The notes under the pieces: generated by a model
Databases searched by the model: none
What the model saw: only the letters and a program-made list of their open reading frames with translations
What the model was told of the DNA's origin: nothing
Assembly (NCBI GenBank): GCA_022835495.1
Contig: BQOK01000001.1
Coordinates: forward strand, 372,001-436,000
Origin: Oscillospiraceae bacterium
GTDB taxonomy: Bacteria > Bacillota > Clostridia > Oscillospirales > Ruminococcaceae
DNA: 64,000 nucleotides
Direction: 5' to 3'
Shown: positions 42,265 through 51,601 of the stretch, in pieces
Position numbering within the stretch: position 1 is the first letter of the stretch
How the letters are laid out: every line of letters begins with the position of its first letter
Program-made: the position numbers and the translations under genes

Positions 42265-43428
42265 GTGGAGGCTGGATTGTTTGCTCAAATGCTGTCGGAT
42301 AAAAGTATGCTCGACTTGAAAAAATTGGGATATAAATATCCACAGGCCAACATGAAAGAATTTGTGTCGCTGCTAAAAATGGGCTTTTATAGGGCGCTGC
42401 CCCTAAAAGATTTTGAGGGAAAGCAATTGGTCTATCTGGAGGGAACCGCTCAGGTCCGGCTGTCGGCAGCCAAGCTGCTTTTAAGCCCCCAGAATGGCGG
42501 CACATTCGGCATCAAGGCGATGGAGGAGGAGATTATGTCTACCCTCACCATCGAACAGATCCATACAACACGGGACAGTGTGAGGCGGATATTGAATGGG
42601 TATGCGCCAACGGATGAAAGCGAAAACCGGGTTTACGGGATGAAAAAGGGCCTGGAATTTATTGCGGAGCCCGCCAATCAGATCACCGAAGAGAATATCC
42701 ATCGGCTTTATCAGATGACGGTGGGGGCGTTTCTGCCGGAGGAGGACCGGCTGCTTCCAGGCCGCTTTTATCGGCACGACAGCGTTTTTGTGGTGGGAGG
42801 TAAGGTGGAGCATACTGGCCTTCCGTGGCAGAAACTGCCGGAGTATATGGGAGCGCTGGTGGCTTTTTTCCATGAAGAGGATGAGATCAACGATCTGCTG
42901 AAAGCGGCGCTTGGCCATTTCTATATGGCGTACCTGCACCCCTATTTCGATGGGAACGGCAGGATGGCCCGGTTGCTGCACCTATGGTATCTGGTGCAGC
43001 GCGGGTATCCCTCGGCATTGTTTATCCCCATGTCCAGTTATGTGGAGCAGAGCCGGAGGGCTTATTACAACGCTTACACGCAGGTGGAAAACAACGCGGT
43101 CATCAGCGGGATGTTGGACGTTACCCCTTTTCTGGTATATTTTATCGAAAATGTGTATCATAAGCTGAGCAATTCAATGCCTCAGCCCGCTACGACCGAT
43201 TTGTTTCGCGCGGCGATGGAACGGGGGGGGATTACCGAAAAGGAGAAACAGCTCTGGCAATTCGTTCTTTCAGCCTATGGCAGCGAAGAGTTCTCCACCA
43301 AGCGGTTGGAACGTGATTTTGGAAACGCGGCTTATGCCACGATCCGGAGCTTTGTGATGAAGTTTGAACAGCTAGGCTTGCTGACCCCGGCGAGATATGG
43401 CAATCGGGTCAAATATAAAGTGAAGTAG
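42265..43428 (+). CDS. Fic-family protein with C-terminal winged helix
   Basis: This protein of about 387 residues has the full Fic motif HPYFDGNGRMAR (about 225-236), the active site for transferring AMP (or a related group) from a nucleotide to a target protein. No clear class II inhibitory motif (S/T-xxx-E-G/N) is visible at the N-terminus; YLEG is the closest. The C-terminus (about 320-387, FSTKRLERDFGNAAYATIRS) looks like a winged helix. The GTG at 42265 (or TTG at 42262) follows GAGGTGAGG. Codon use is less GC-rich than the neighbours, and the gene is alone between the sugar cassette and clpB. Confidence 0.8.
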   Translation: MEAGLFAQMLSDKSMLDLKKLGYKYPQANMKEFVSLLKMGFYRALPLKDFEGKQLVYLEGTAQVRLSAAKLLLSPQNGGTFGIKAMEEEIMSTLTIEQIHTTRDSVRRILNGYAPTDESENRVYGMKKGLEFIAEPANQITEENIHRLYQMTVGAFLPEEDRLLPGRFYRHDSVFVVGGKVEHTGLPWQKLPEYMGALVAFFHEEDEINDLLKAALGHFYMAYLHPYFDGNGRMARLLHLWYLVQRGYPSALFIPMSSYVEQSRRAYYNAYTQVENNAVISGMLDVTPFLVYFIENVYHKLSNSMPQPATTDLFRAAMERGGITEKEKQLWQFVLSAYGSEEFSTKRLERDFGNAAYATIRSFVMKFEQLGLLTPARYGNRVKYKVK

Positions 43429-43573
43429 CCGTGTGTAGAGGAACGGTTCTTCTGTGGGACAGCTTGATTTGGCGCAAAGGCACGGCAAAGGGCAGGAGAT
43501 CGCCCGATGACCAGCAAAAAGTTTTACGATGACAAAGACAGCACAATTTTAAGAGGATCGTGCCTCCAAAAAT

Positions 43574-43617
43574 AAAAAGGGGCTGCTGCCAATGTGGGAT
43601 ACATCGGCAGCAGCCCC
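43574..43617 (-). terminator. Terminator of clpB
   Basis: A 12-bp stem (GGGGCTGCTGCC / GGCAGCAGCCCC) is followed on the minus strand by TTTTTATT, 34 nt past the clpB stop. The DNA from 43429 to 43573 holds no gene I can support. Confidence 0.8.
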
Positions 43618-43650
43618 TGCTGCATGAAGGACTGCGCGGAGATAAAGCGC

Positions 43651-46251
43651 TCAGGCCAGCGCCAGCTGGCCGCCCACCAGGTCCACCGTGAGGGTGTCGC
43701 CCGGCAGGTGCTGCCCGCCGATGATCTCGCGGGCGATCAGGGTTTCGACCCGGCTTTGGATAAAGCGCTTGAGCGGCCGGGCGCCGTAGACGGGGTCGTA
43801 GCCTTCGTCGATGATAAAGGCCTTGGCGGCGTCGGTGACGGCCAGGTTCAGCTGCTTTTGGGCCAGGCGGGCGCGCAGGTCGGCCAGCTGCAGGTCCACA
43901 ATGCCGCCGATCTCGGCCTTGGTGAGGGGCTTGTAGAATACGATCTCGTCCAGCCGGTTTAAAAATTCCGGCCGGAACTGGGTTTTGAGCAGGCCCTCCA
44001 CCGCCTGGCGGGCTTCGGCGCTGATCTGGCCGCCCGGGCCGATGCCCTCCAGGATATACTGGCTGCCCAGGTTGGAGGTGAGGATGATGATGGTGTTTTT
44101 GAAATCCACCTGGCGGCCCTGGCTGTCGGTGATGCGGCCGTCGTCCAGCACCTGCAAAAGGATGTTGAACACATCCGGATGGGCCTTTTCCACCTCGTCG
44201 AACAGGACTACGCTGTAGGGGTGGCGGCGCACCGCCTCGGTGAGCTGGCCGCCTTCCTCGTAGCCCACGTAGCCCGGGGGCGCGCCGATGAGCCGGCTGA
44301 CGCTGAATTTTTCCATATATTCGGTCATGTCGATGCGGATCATGTTCTTTTCGCTGTCGAACAGGGCCTGGGCCAGCGCCTTTGCCAGCTCGGTTTTGCC
44401 CACGCCCGTGGGGCCCAGGAACAAAAAGCTGCCGATGGGCCGCCCGGGGTTCGCAATGCCCGCCCGGCTGCGCAGGATGGCCTCGCACACCTTCTGCACG
44501 GCCTCCTGCTGCCCGATGACCCGCTGGTGCAGGATGCCCTCGAGACCCAGCAGCTTTTCGCGCTCGCCCTCCACCAGCTTTTCCACAGGGATGCCGGTCC
44601 AGCGGGCCACAATGCGGGCGATCTCCTCGTCGGTGACCCGGTCGCGCAGAAGGTTATCCTGCGCGGAACCGGAGGTTTCGGCCTTGTGCTCCTGCTCGGC
44701 CAGCTGCTTTTGCAGCTCGGGCAGGCGGCCGTATTTCAGCTCGGCAGCCTTGTTGAGGTCGTATTCCCGCTCGGCCTTTTCAATGGCGGCGTTGGTCTGC
44801 TCGATCTGCTCCCGGATGGACTGCAGGCTGCCGATGCTGCTCTTCTCGTTGTCCCACCGGGCTTTCATGGCGTTGTACTGCTCGCGCATTTCGGCCAGTT
44901 CTTTTTGAATGGCCGAGAGGCGCTGGGCGCTCAGGGGGTCGGTCTCCTTTTTCAGGGCGGCCTCCTCGATCTCGTGCTGCATGATCTTGCGGCGCAGATC
45001 GTCCAGCTCGGCGGGCATGGAGTCCATCTCGGTGCGGATCATGGCGCAGGCCTCGTCCACCAGGTCGATGGCTTTGTCGGGCAAAAAGCGGTCGGAGATA
45101 TACCGGTCGGACAGGGTGGCCGCGGCGATCAGGGCGCTGTCCTGAATCTTGACACCATGGAACACCTCGTAGCGCTCCTTGAGCCCCCGCAGGATGGAGA
45201 TGGTGTCCTCTACGGTGGGCTGGTCCACCAGCACCGGCTGGAACCGGCGCTCCAGCGCGGGGTCCTTCTCGATGTACTGGCGGTATTCGTCCAGGGTGGT
45301 GGCGCCGATGCAATGCAGCTCGCCCCGGGCCAGAAGGGGCTTCAACAGGTTGCCTGCGTCCATGGCGCCGTCGGTCTTGCCGGCGCCCACAATGGTGTGC
45401 AGCTCGTCGATGAACAGGATGATCTGGCCCTCGCTTTTTTTGACCTCCTGCAGCACGCTTTTGAGCCGTTCCTCAAATTCGCCCCGGTATTTGGCGCCCG
45501 CCACCAGGGCGCCCATATCCAGGCTGAAGATGGTGCGGTCCTTCAGGTTTTCGGGTACGTCGCCCCGCACGATGCGCTGTGCAAGCCCCTCGGCGATGGC
45601 TGTTTTGCCCACGCCGGCCTCGCCGATCAGGCAGGGGTTGTTTTTGCGCTTGCGGGACAGGATGCGCACGACGTTGCGGATCTCCTGGTCGCGGCCGATC
45701 ACCGGGTCCAGCTTTTGCTGGCGCGCCAGCTCCACCAGGTCCTGGCCGTACTTTTTCAATACGTCGTAGGTGTCTTCGGGGTGGTCGCTGGTGACCCGCT
45801 GGCTGCCCCGCACGGTGGCGAGCTGCTCCAGGAACGCGTTCTTTTGGACGCCGAAGCTGCGCAGCACCTCGCTCACCGCGGCATTCGGCTGTTCGATGAG
45901 GCCGAGAAATACGTGTTCCACGCTCACATACTCGTCCTTCATGGCGGCGGCGCTTTTTTCGGCGGCCGCAAGGACCTTGTCGGTGGCCTGGGAGATGTAG
46001 ATCTTATCCGGCTCGCGGCCGGAACCGGTCACATGGGGCAGGGCCGCCACCTTTTGTGCGGCTGCCGCGGCAAAGCTGCCCGGCTCGGCCCCCAGCTTTT
46101 GCAGCAGCTGCGGGATGAGCCCGCCTTCCTGGCTGGCAATCGCGGCCAGCAGGTGCTCGGGCTCCAGCGCCTGGTTTTGGTATTCAATGGCAAGGCTTTG
46201 GGCGCTCTGCAAAGCCTCCAGGGTTTTTTGGGTGAATTTGTTGGTATTCAT
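43651..46251 (-). CDS. clpB: ATP-dependent disaggregase ClpB
   Basis: This 866-residue chaperone has the full ClpB order: N-terminal repeat domain ([20 protein letters not shown]), first AAA+ module ([30 protein letters not shown]), coiled-coil middle domain (about 400-525), and second AAA+ module ([29 protein letters not shown]), ending with [11 protein letters not shown] and [10 protein letters not shown]. It rescues aggregated proteins with DnaK. The ATG at 46251 follows AAAGGGGAG; an upstream extension of the frame crosses the CIRCE site and is rejected. Heat control by HrcA is indicated by that site. Confidence 0.95.
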   Translation of the reverse strand: MNTNKFTQKTLEALQSAQSLAIEYQNQALEPEHLLAAIASQEGGLIPQLLQKLGAEPGSFAAAAAQKVAALPHVTGSGREPDKIYISQATDKVLAAAEKSAAAMKDEYVSVEHVFLGLIEQPNAAVSEVLRSFGVQKNAFLEQLATVRGSQRVTSDHPEDTYDVLKKYGQDLVELARQQKLDPVIGRDQEIRNVVRILSRKRKNNPCLIGEAGVGKTAIAEGLAQRIVRGDVPENLKDRTIFSLDMGALVAGAKYRGEFEERLKSVLQEVKKSEGQIILFIDELHTIVGAGKTDGAMDAGNLLKPLLARGELHCIGATTLDEYRQYIEKDPALERRFQPVLVDQPTVEDTISILRGLKERYEVFHGVKIQDSALIAAATLSDRYISDRFLPDKAIDLVDEACAMIRTEMDSMPAELDDLRRKIMQHEIEEAALKKETDPLSAQRLSAIQKELAEMREQYNAMKARWDNEKSSIGSLQSIREQIEQTNAAIEKAEREYDLNKAAELKYGRLPELQKQLAEQEHKAETSGSAQDNLLRDRVTDEEIARIVARWTGIPVEKLVEGEREKLLGLEGILHQRVIGQQEAVQKVCEAILRSRAGIANPGRPIGSFLFLGPTGVGKTELAKALAQALFDSEKNMIRIDMTEYMEKFSVSRLIGAPPGYVGYEEGGQLTEAVRRHPYSVVLFDEVEKAHPDVFNILLQVLDDGRITDSQGRQVDFKNTIIILTSNLGSQYILEGIGPGGQISAEARQAVEGLLKTQFRPEFLNRLDEIVFYKPLTKAEIGGIVDLQLADLRARLAQKQLNLAVTDAAKAFIIDEGYDPVYGARPLKRFIQSRVETLIAREIIGGQHLPGDTLTVDLVGGQLALA

Positions 46252-46304
46252 TGGGCAACTCCCCTTTCCTCGGAACCAACTTAAAATAAAAATATTTCTT
46301 ATTT

Positions 46305-46331
46305 TTAGCACTCTATTTCATCGACTGCTAA
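46305..46331 (-). promoter_or_regulatory. CIRCE operator (HrcA) of clpB
   Basis: TTAGCACTC, 9 nt, GACTGCTAA: the consensus inverted repeat TTAGCACTC-N9-GAGTGCTAA with one mismatch. It lies just downstream of the -10, in the untranslated leader. Confidence 0.9.
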
Positions 46332-46332
46332 T

Positions 46333-46361
46333 ATTGTATGACGCTCTGGATGGAAAGTCAA
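46333..46361 (-). promoter_or_regulatory. Promoter of clpB
   Basis: On the minus strand TTGACT (46356-46361), 17 nt, TACAAT (46333-46338), directly followed by CIRCE. Confidence 0.8.
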
Positions 46362-46457
46362 TCCCCTTTCACAATTTTTTTACAACTGGCGGGTCAAAAA
46401 GGCTGCGGAATTAGCATGCCCTCTTTTGGCCCCAAGCAGCTGAAAAAGGGCAAAAAA

Positions 46458-46506
46458 CCTGCACTTGCGCTGAAACGCCCTGCACTTGCGCAAAAGCCTT
46501 GACAAA
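46458..46506 (+). repeat. Copy B of the tandem 13-mer/TTGACA element
   Basis: Two identical 13-mers CCTGCACTTGCGC (46458-46470 and 46479-46491) start 21 nt apart, and TTGACAAA begins 7 nt later (46499). It lies between the divergent clpB and metY genes. The spacer TGAAACGC is identical to that of copy A. Confidence 0.85.
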
Positions 46507-46565
46507 GGGATGGGGTTGTGATACCGGCCCTGAATGGGAAATTGGCCGCGGAGCCTTAATATTTC

Positions 46566-46594
46566 TTGCAAGCGGCGCTTTTGTAAAGTAAAAT
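46566..46594 (+). promoter_or_regulatory. Promoter of the metY-metA operon
   Basis: TTGCAA (46566-46571), 17 nt, TAAAAT (46589-46594), 67 nt before the start codon. No S-box or T-box is visible in the short leader. Confidence 0.65.
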
Positions 46595-46661
46595 AGACCG
46601 TAACGAACAAAGACAAACGGCCCTTGCAGGGCCGCGCGCAAAAAAGAAAGCGGGGAAGAAG

Positions 46662-47942
46662 ATGGATCTACATATCAACAGCATCTGCGTGCAGGGAGGG
46701 TATACGCCTGGCAACGGCGAGCCGAGGCAGATCCCCATTGTGCAGAGCACGACCTTTAAATACGCCACCAGCGAGGATATGGGCAAGCTGTTCGACCTGG
46801 AGGCCAGCGGCTACTTTTACAGCCGGCTGCAAAACCCCACCTGCGATTCCGTGGCCGCCAAGATCTGCGCGCTGGAGGGCGGCACCGCCGCCATGCTGAC
46901 CAGTTCCGGCCAGGCGGCCAGCTTTTATTCGGTCTTCAACATCGCCTCCTGCGGCGACCATGTGGTGAGCAGCAGCACCATTTACGGCGGCACCTACAAC
47001 CTGTTCGCCGTGACCATGAAGCGCATGGGCATTGAGTTCACCTTTGTTTCGCCCGACTGCACCGAGGAGGAGCTGGCGGCCGCGTTCCGCCCGAACACCA
47101 AGGCCGTGTTCGGCGAGACCATTGCAAACCCTGCCCTCACCGTGCTGGACATTGAAAAGTTTGCAAGGGCGGCCCACGCCCACGGCGTGCCCCTGATTAT
47201 CGACAACACCTTCGCCACCCCGGTGAACTGCCGGCCCTTCGAGTGGGGGGCGGACATCGTGACCCACTCCACCACCAAATATATGGACGGCCACGGCGCG
47301 GCGGTGGGCGGCTGCATTGTGGACTCCGGCCGGTTCGACTGGACCAAATATCCCGAAAAGTTCCCGGGCCTTTGCACCCCGGACGACAGTTACCACGGCG
47401 TGACCTACACCGAGCGCTTTGGCCTGGCGGGCGCCTATATCACCAAGGCCACCGCCCAGCTGATGCGGGATTTCGGCAGCGTGCAGAGCCCGCAGGACGC
47501 ATTTTTGCTGAACCTGGGGCTGGAAAGCCTGCATGTGCGCATGAAGCGCCACTGCGAGAACGGCCAGGCCGTGGCCGAATTTTTGCAGAGCCACCCCAAG
47601 GTGGCCTGGGTGAACTACTGCGGGCTGCCCGGCAACAAGTACTACGAGCTGGCCCAAAAATACCTGCCCGGCGGCAGCTGCGGCGTGGTGAGCTTTGGCG
47701 TGAAGGGCGGCCGCGCCAATGCCGAGACCTTTATGAAGCACCTGAAGCTGGCCGCCATTGAGACCCATGTGGCCGACGCCCGCACCTGCTGTTTGCACCC
47801 CGCCAGCGCCACCCACCGGCAGATGAACGACGCCGAGCTGGAGGCCGCGGGCGTGAGCCCCGACCTGGTGCGCTTTTCCTGCGGGCTGGAGGACAGCCGG
47901 GATTTGATCGCGGATATCGCCCAGGCGCTGGAACAGGTATAA
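46662..47942 (+). CDS. metY: O-acetylhomoserine sulfhydrylase (PLP enzyme)
   Basis: This 426-residue enzyme makes homocysteine from O-acetylhomoserine and sulfide. It has the Cys/Met PLP family blocks: IPIVQSTTFKYATSEDMGKL, YFYSRLQNPTCDSVAAKI, LTSSGQAASFYSVFNI, IIDNTFATPVNCRPFEWGAD and the PLP Lys206 in VTHSTTKYMDGHGAAVGG, ending with TCCLHPASATHRQM and VRFSCGLED. The length of about 425 and the long insertion after the PLP Lys separate MetY from the shorter gamma-synthase MetB. The next gene makes its substrate, which supports the call. Confidence 0.92.
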   Translation: MDLHINSICVQGGYTPGNGEPRQIPIVQSTTFKYATSEDMGKLFDLEASGYFYSRLQNPTCDSVAAKICALEGGTAAMLTSSGQAASFYSVFNIASCGDHVVSSSTIYGGTYNLFAVTMKRMGIEFTFVSPDCTEEELAAAFRPNTKAVFGETIANPALTVLDIEKFARAAHAHGVPLIIDNTFATPVNCRPFEWGADIVTHSTTKYMDGHGAAVGGCIVDSGRFDWTKYPEKFPGLCTPDDSYHGVTYTERFGLAGAYITKATAQLMRDFGSVQSPQDAFLLNLGLESLHVRMKRHCENGQAVAEFLQSHPKVAWVNYCGLPGNKYYELAQKYLPGGSCGVVSFGVKGGRANAETFMKHLKLAAIETHVADARTCCLHPASATHRQMNDAELEAAGVSPDLVRFSCGLEDSRDLIADIAQALEQV

Positions 47943-47988
47943 CCTTCCGGCCCCGCGCCGATAAAACCCATGGAAGGGGAGGAACGCC

Positions 47989-48921
47989 ATGCCCTTGATC
48001 CTGCCGAAGACCCTGCCCGCCTATGCCGAGCTGGGCAGGGAAAACGTGTTTGTGATGCACAAGCGCCGGGCCGAGACCCAGCAGATCCGGCCGCTGCGCA
48101 TTCTGGCGCTCAACCTGATGCCCACCAAGATTGCCACCGAGACCCAGCTGGCCCGCCTGTTGGCCAACAGCCCGCTGCAGGTGCAGCTGACCCTGCTGCA
48201 CACCGCCAGCCACGAGGCGACCCACGTGCCCGGCGGGCACATGGAGGCCTTTTACAAGACCTTTGACGAGGTGTGCGGCCAGCGGTTCGACGGCATGATC
48301 ATCACCGGCGCGCCGGTGGAGCAACTGCCCTTTGAGGCGGTGGATTACTGGCCCGAGCTGTGCCGCATCCTGGAATTTTCCAAGACCAACGTGTTTTCCA
48401 CCCTGCACGTGTGCTGGGGGGCCCAGGCCGCGCTGTACCACCATTTCGGCATTGAAAAGGAGCTGCTGCCCCAAAAGATGTTCGGCGTGTTCCAGCACCG
48501 GGTGCTGCGGCCGGCAAATCCCCTGGTGCGGGGCTTCGACGAGGTGTTCTGGGCGCCCCACTCCCGCCACACCGGCGTGCGCCGGGACCAGGTGGACGCC
48601 TGCGGCGCGCTGCGGGTGCTGGCCGAGAGCGAGGAAGCGGGAATCTACCTGATGAGCACCGAGAGCGGCCGCCAGATCTTTGTGACCGGCCACCCGGAAT
48701 ATGAAAAGTTCACCCTGGACGCCGAATACCGGCGGGATGCGGCAAAAGGGCTGCCCATTGGGCCGCCGAAAAATTATTACCCGCAGGACGACCCGGCCCG
48801 CGAGCCGCTTTACCGCTGGCGGGCCCATGCCTTTTTGCTGTATACCAACTGGCTGAATTATTACGTTTACCAGAACACCCCGTACGATCTGCGCCGCTTG
48901 CAGGGCCTGGAAGAGGACTAG
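47989..48921 (+). CDS. metA: Homoserine O-acetyltransferase, MetA type
   Basis: This 310-residue protein matches MetA throughout: LRILALNLMPTKIATETQLARLLANSPL, ITGAPVEQLPFEAVDYWPEL, the catalytic Cys142 in TLHVCWGAQAALYHHFGI, and His in VTGHPEYEKFTLDAEY. Residue 111 is Glu (TGAPVE); in this family Glu here marks acetyl-CoA use, where E. coli has Gly and uses succinyl-CoA. The product, O-acetylhomoserine, is the substrate of the metY gene just upstream. ATG after GGGGAGG. Confidence 0.93.
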   Translation: MPLILPKTLPAYAELGRENVFVMHKRRAETQQIRPLRILALNLMPTKIATETQLARLLANSPLQVQLTLLHTASHEATHVPGGHMEAFYKTFDEVCGQRFDGMIITGAPVEQLPFEAVDYWPELCRILEFSKTNVFSTLHVCWGAQAALYHHFGIEKELLPQKMFGVFQHRVLRPANPLVRGFDEVFWAPHSRHTGVRRDQVDACGALRVLAESEEAGIYLMSTESGRQIFVTGHPEYEKFTLDAEYRRDAAKGLPIGPPKNYYPQDDPAREPLYRWRAHAFLLYTNWLNYYVYQNTPYDLRRLQGLEED

Positions 48922-48961
48922 CGCCCGGCCCCGCCGGCAGGTCCAGGCCGGAACAGTAAAA

Positions 48962-49018
48962 AGCGCGCCCGTGGAACGGTTTATAAAACCTTGTTCCGCG
49001 GGCGCGCTGCTGTTTTTT
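48962..49018. terminator. Bidirectional terminator after metA
   Basis: A 16-bp stem with one G-U pair (AGCGCGCCCGTGGAAC / GTTCCGCGGGCGCGCT) is followed by TGCTGTTTTTT; A residues flank the other side. Confidence 0.85.
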
Positions 49019-49026
49019 ATGAGAGT

Positions 49027-50175
49027 TTAGTTTTGGGCCATGAGGAAGTCCTGGATTTTGCCCATGAGCATCTGCATTTTGAGATAACCCATGCCGTAGT
49101 ATTCGGCCAGGGTGCTGCTTTGGTCGCCGAACGCCTCGGTGAGGTCGCTTTCGCTCACGTTCATGCCCTCGGTCTCGGCAATGGCCTGGAAGATGAGCAG
49201 CTGGCGGGCCGTTTCTTTGGCCTGCGCCGCCATTTCGGTGCGGAAAGCGTCCTCGCTTTCATAGCCCATCAGGGTGAGGAAGGTGGCCAGGTCCAGGCCG
49301 TTCTGCGCGGCGCTGCCGGTCGCGCTGGCAATGTTCATTTCCACCATGGTGTCGATGATGCTCTGGGGCACCTCGCTCACGGCCGCGTTCTCGGTGAGAT
49401 AGGTCAGCAGCCAGTTGTACTTGTTGGTTTCCTGCACCTGCTGCTCCACGGCGGCGTCCAGCTCGGCCAGGGTGGACCAGCCGCGGTCCGCCTTGAAGTT
49501 TTCGGCGATGAAGGCGTCGGTGAGTTCGGGGTATTCCATCTCGCCCTCAATGTAGTTGATGGTGGTCACAAACACGGCCTCTTTGTTTTGCAGCACCATG
49601 GTGTTGCCGTCCTTATCGGTGGAGTCGTTGTAGCCCTCGGGGAAGGTGACCACCACGTTCATGGTTTCGCCGGGCTTGTGGCCGATGATCTGGGTCAGGA
49701 AATCGTCGATGTAATTGGTGGAGCCCGCGGTCACGGTGGTGCCGCTGCCGCCGGTGCTTCCGCCCGAAAACTCCACCCCGTCCACGCTGCCCACGTAGTC
49801 GATGTTCACCTGGTCGCCGTCTTCCACGGCGCGGTCGGTGATTTTGGCCTTTTCGCCGAAGGACTCCACCAGGCTGTCTTTCAATTTCTGGATGTCCTCG
49901 GCGGAGGGGGCGATCTCGTCGGCGGGGATCGCAACGCCCTTGTATTCGGGCAGGGTGATGTAATCGAGCGCTTTCACGCCCTCCCAGAAGCCTTCGTCGG
50001 TAATGCCTTTGCTGTAGTCCAGCGCGCTGCCGCCCGAAGAGGGCTCGCTGGCGGAGCCGGAGGCAGGGGAAGAGGAGGCGCTGCCGGAAGAGGCGGCGCC
50101 GCCGCAGGCGGTGAGGCCGGCGGCCAGGGCCACAGCGGCCGCGAGGGCGCAGATACGGATTATGGTCTGTTTCAA
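49027..50175 (-). CDS. Trigger-factor-like lipoprotein with FKBP-type PPIase domain
   Basis: This 382-residue protein has a lipoprotein signal with lipobox LAAGLTAC, a Ser/Ala/Gly tether and then a trigger-factor core without the ribosome-binding domain. The FKBP-like PPIase part (about 125-225) has DGDQVNIDYVGSVDGVEFSGG and HKPGETMNVVVTFPEGY. The helical C-terminal arms include LLTYLTENAAVSEVPQSIID and GYESEDAFRTEMAAQAKETA. It should fold or hold secreted proteins outside the membrane. TTG start 10 nt after TAGGAGG; a longer frame to 50394 has no ribosome site. Confidence 0.8.
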   Translation of the reverse strand: MKQTIIRICALAAAVALAAGLTACGGAASSGSASSSPASGSASEPSSGGSALDYSKGITDEGFWEGVKALDYITLPEYKGVAIPADEIAPSAEDIQKLKDSLVESFGEKAKITDRAVEDGDQVNIDYVGSVDGVEFSGGSTGGSGTTVTAGSTNYIDDFLTQIIGHKPGETMNVVVTFPEGYNDSTDKDGNTMVLQNKEAVFVTTINYIEGEMEYPELTDAFIAENFKADRGWSTLAELDAAVEQQVQETNKYNWLLTYLTENAAVSEVPQSIIDTMVEMNIASATGSAAQNGLDLATFLTLMGYESEDAFRTEMAAQAKETARQLLIFQAIAETEGMNVSESDLTEAFGDQSSTLAEYYGMGYLKMQMLMGKIQDFLMAQN

Positions 50176-50295
50176 AATATTTGTTCCTCCTAAAGAACGC
50201 GGCAAATACCGCCGCGCAAGATCAGCCCCCATTATACCACCCAAACAGGCCAAGAGGGATGGTTTGAAAGAAAAATTCACAAATCTGTCTTTAAA

Positions 50296-50314
50296 TATAT
50301 ACAAAAGGTATATA
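50296..50314. promoter_or_regulatory. Inverted repeat in the divergent foldase/malic enzyme promoter region
   Basis: TATATAC-AAAAG-GTATATA sits in the AT-rich DNA between the two divergent genes, about 105 nt before the malic enzyme ATG. TTTATACTGG just downstream looks like a -10. The binding protein is unknown. Confidence 0.35.
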
Positions 50315-50419
50315 TTTTGATTGTTTATACTGGGAATGCGCTGGAAAATACCAGCGAATTTCAGTATAATCGAGGTATTACAGGCCACGGGCAAGGCCTT
50401 TTCGGGAAAGGGGAAAAGA

Positions 50420-51601
50420 ATGGGAATGGATTATAACAAGGCGGCGCTGGAACTGCATGCCGCGCACAAGGGCAAGCTGGAGGTGAAAAGCAAGGTGCCG
50501 GTAAAATGCCGGGACGACCTTTCCACCGCGTATACGCCGGGCGTGGCGGAACCCTGCCGGCGCATCCACCAAAGCGAGAGCGCTGTGTACGATTACACCG
50601 CCAAGGGCAATCTGGTGGCCGTGGTGACCAACGGCACGGCGGTGCTGGGGCTGGGCGACATCGGGCCCAAGGCGGCCCTGCCGGTGATGGAGGGCAAGGC
50701 AATCCTGTTCAAAGAGTTTGGCGGGGTGGACGCTTTCCCCATCTGCCTGGACACCAAGGACCCGGCTGAGGTGATCCGGGCAGTGGAACTGATTGCCCCG
50801 GGCTTCGGCGGGATAAATTTGGAGGACATCCGCAGCCCGGAATGCTTTGAGATCGAGCGGGTGTTGGAGGAACGGTTGGACATCCCCGTATTCCACGACG
50901 ACCAGCACGGCACCGCCATTGTGGTGACGGCGGCGCTGCTGAACGCGCTGCGGCTGGTGGGAAAACAGCTGGACCAGGTGAAGATCGTGCTGAACGGCCC
51001 CGGGGCGGCGGGTACGGCTATCGTTCACATGCTGGCTGCCGCGGGCGCGGCGGATGTGACCGCGGTGGACGAGCACGGCATTTTGTACCCCGGCCGGCCG
51101 GCGGGCCTTGCGGGGCACAAGGCGGCCCTTGCCGCCCAAACCAACCCCCGGCGCCTCACCGGCGGCCTGGCCGAGGCGGTGCGGGGCGCGGATGTATTCA
51201 TCGGCGTTTCGGTGCCGGGGGCATTGAAGCCGGAAATGGCGGCGGCCATGGCGGGGGACGCGGTGGTGTTCGCCATGGCCAACCCCACCCCGGAAATTCT
51301 GCCGGATGAGGCCAGGGCCGCGGGTGTGCGGGTGGTGGGCACCGGCCGCAGCGACTTTGCAAACCAGATCAACAATGTGCTGGCGTTCCCCGGGGTGTTC
51401 AAGGGCGCGCTCTCGGTGCGCGCGCACAGCATCAACAGCGCCATGAAGGTGGCCGCGGCCAGGGCCATTGCGGGGCTGGTGAGCGCGGAGGAGCTGCGGG
51501 AGGATTACATCATTCCCGGGGCCTTTGACCCCCGCGTGGCGGATGCGGTGGCTGCCGCAGTGGCCGCTGCCGCGCGCGAGAGCGGGGTGGCCCGGCTGTG
51601 A
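50420..51601 (+). CDS. NAD(P)-dependent malic enzyme
   Basis: This 393-residue protein is the short bacterial malic enzyme: KSKVPVKCRDDLSTAYTPGVAEPCR (malic N-terminal domain), VAVVTNGTAVLGLGDIGPKAALPVMEGKA, GINLEDIRSPECFEIE, IPVFHDDQHGTAIVVTAALLNAL, the Rossmann motif VLNGPGAAGTAIV, and FAMANPTPEI. It converts malate to pyruvate and CO2 with reduction of NAD(P). AAAGGGGAAAAG precedes the ATG. Its stop overlaps the fumarase alpha start (GTGA), so fumarate, malate and pyruvate are linked in one operon. Confidence 0.92.
   Translation: MGMDYNKAALELHAAHKGKLEVKSKVPVKCRDDLSTAYTPGVAEPCRRIHQSESAVYDYTAKGNLVAVVTNGTAVLGLGDIGPKAALPVMEGKAILFKEFGGVDAFPICLDTKDPAEVIRAVELIAPGFGGINLEDIRSPECFEIERVLEERLDIPVFHDDQHGTAIVVTAALLNALRLVGKQLDQVKIVLNGPGAAGTAIVHMLAAAGAADVTAVDEHGILYPGRPAGLAGHKAALAAQTNPRRLTGGLAEAVRGADVFIGVSVPGALKPEMAAAMAGDAVVFAMANPTPEILPDEARAAGVRVVGTGRSDFANQINNVLAFPGVFKGALSVRAHSINSAMKVAAARAIAGLVSAEELREDYIIPGAFDPRVADAVAAAVAAAARESGVARL

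Noticed and set aside
42262-42530. A class II inhibitory motif in the Fic protein's N-terminus
   Set aside because: The only candidate (LVYLEG) has Leu where Ser/Thr is required.
43507-43575. A 22-codon ORF after the Fic gene with a weak GCAGGAG upstream
   Set aside because: Too short, no further support; probably chance or a gene fragment.
44179-46284. A 701-codon plus-strand frame
   Set aside because: Antisense shadow of clpB.
46595-46661. A SAM (S-box) riboswitch before metY
   Set aside because: The leader is only about 60 nt and lacks the S-box core; no terminator is present.
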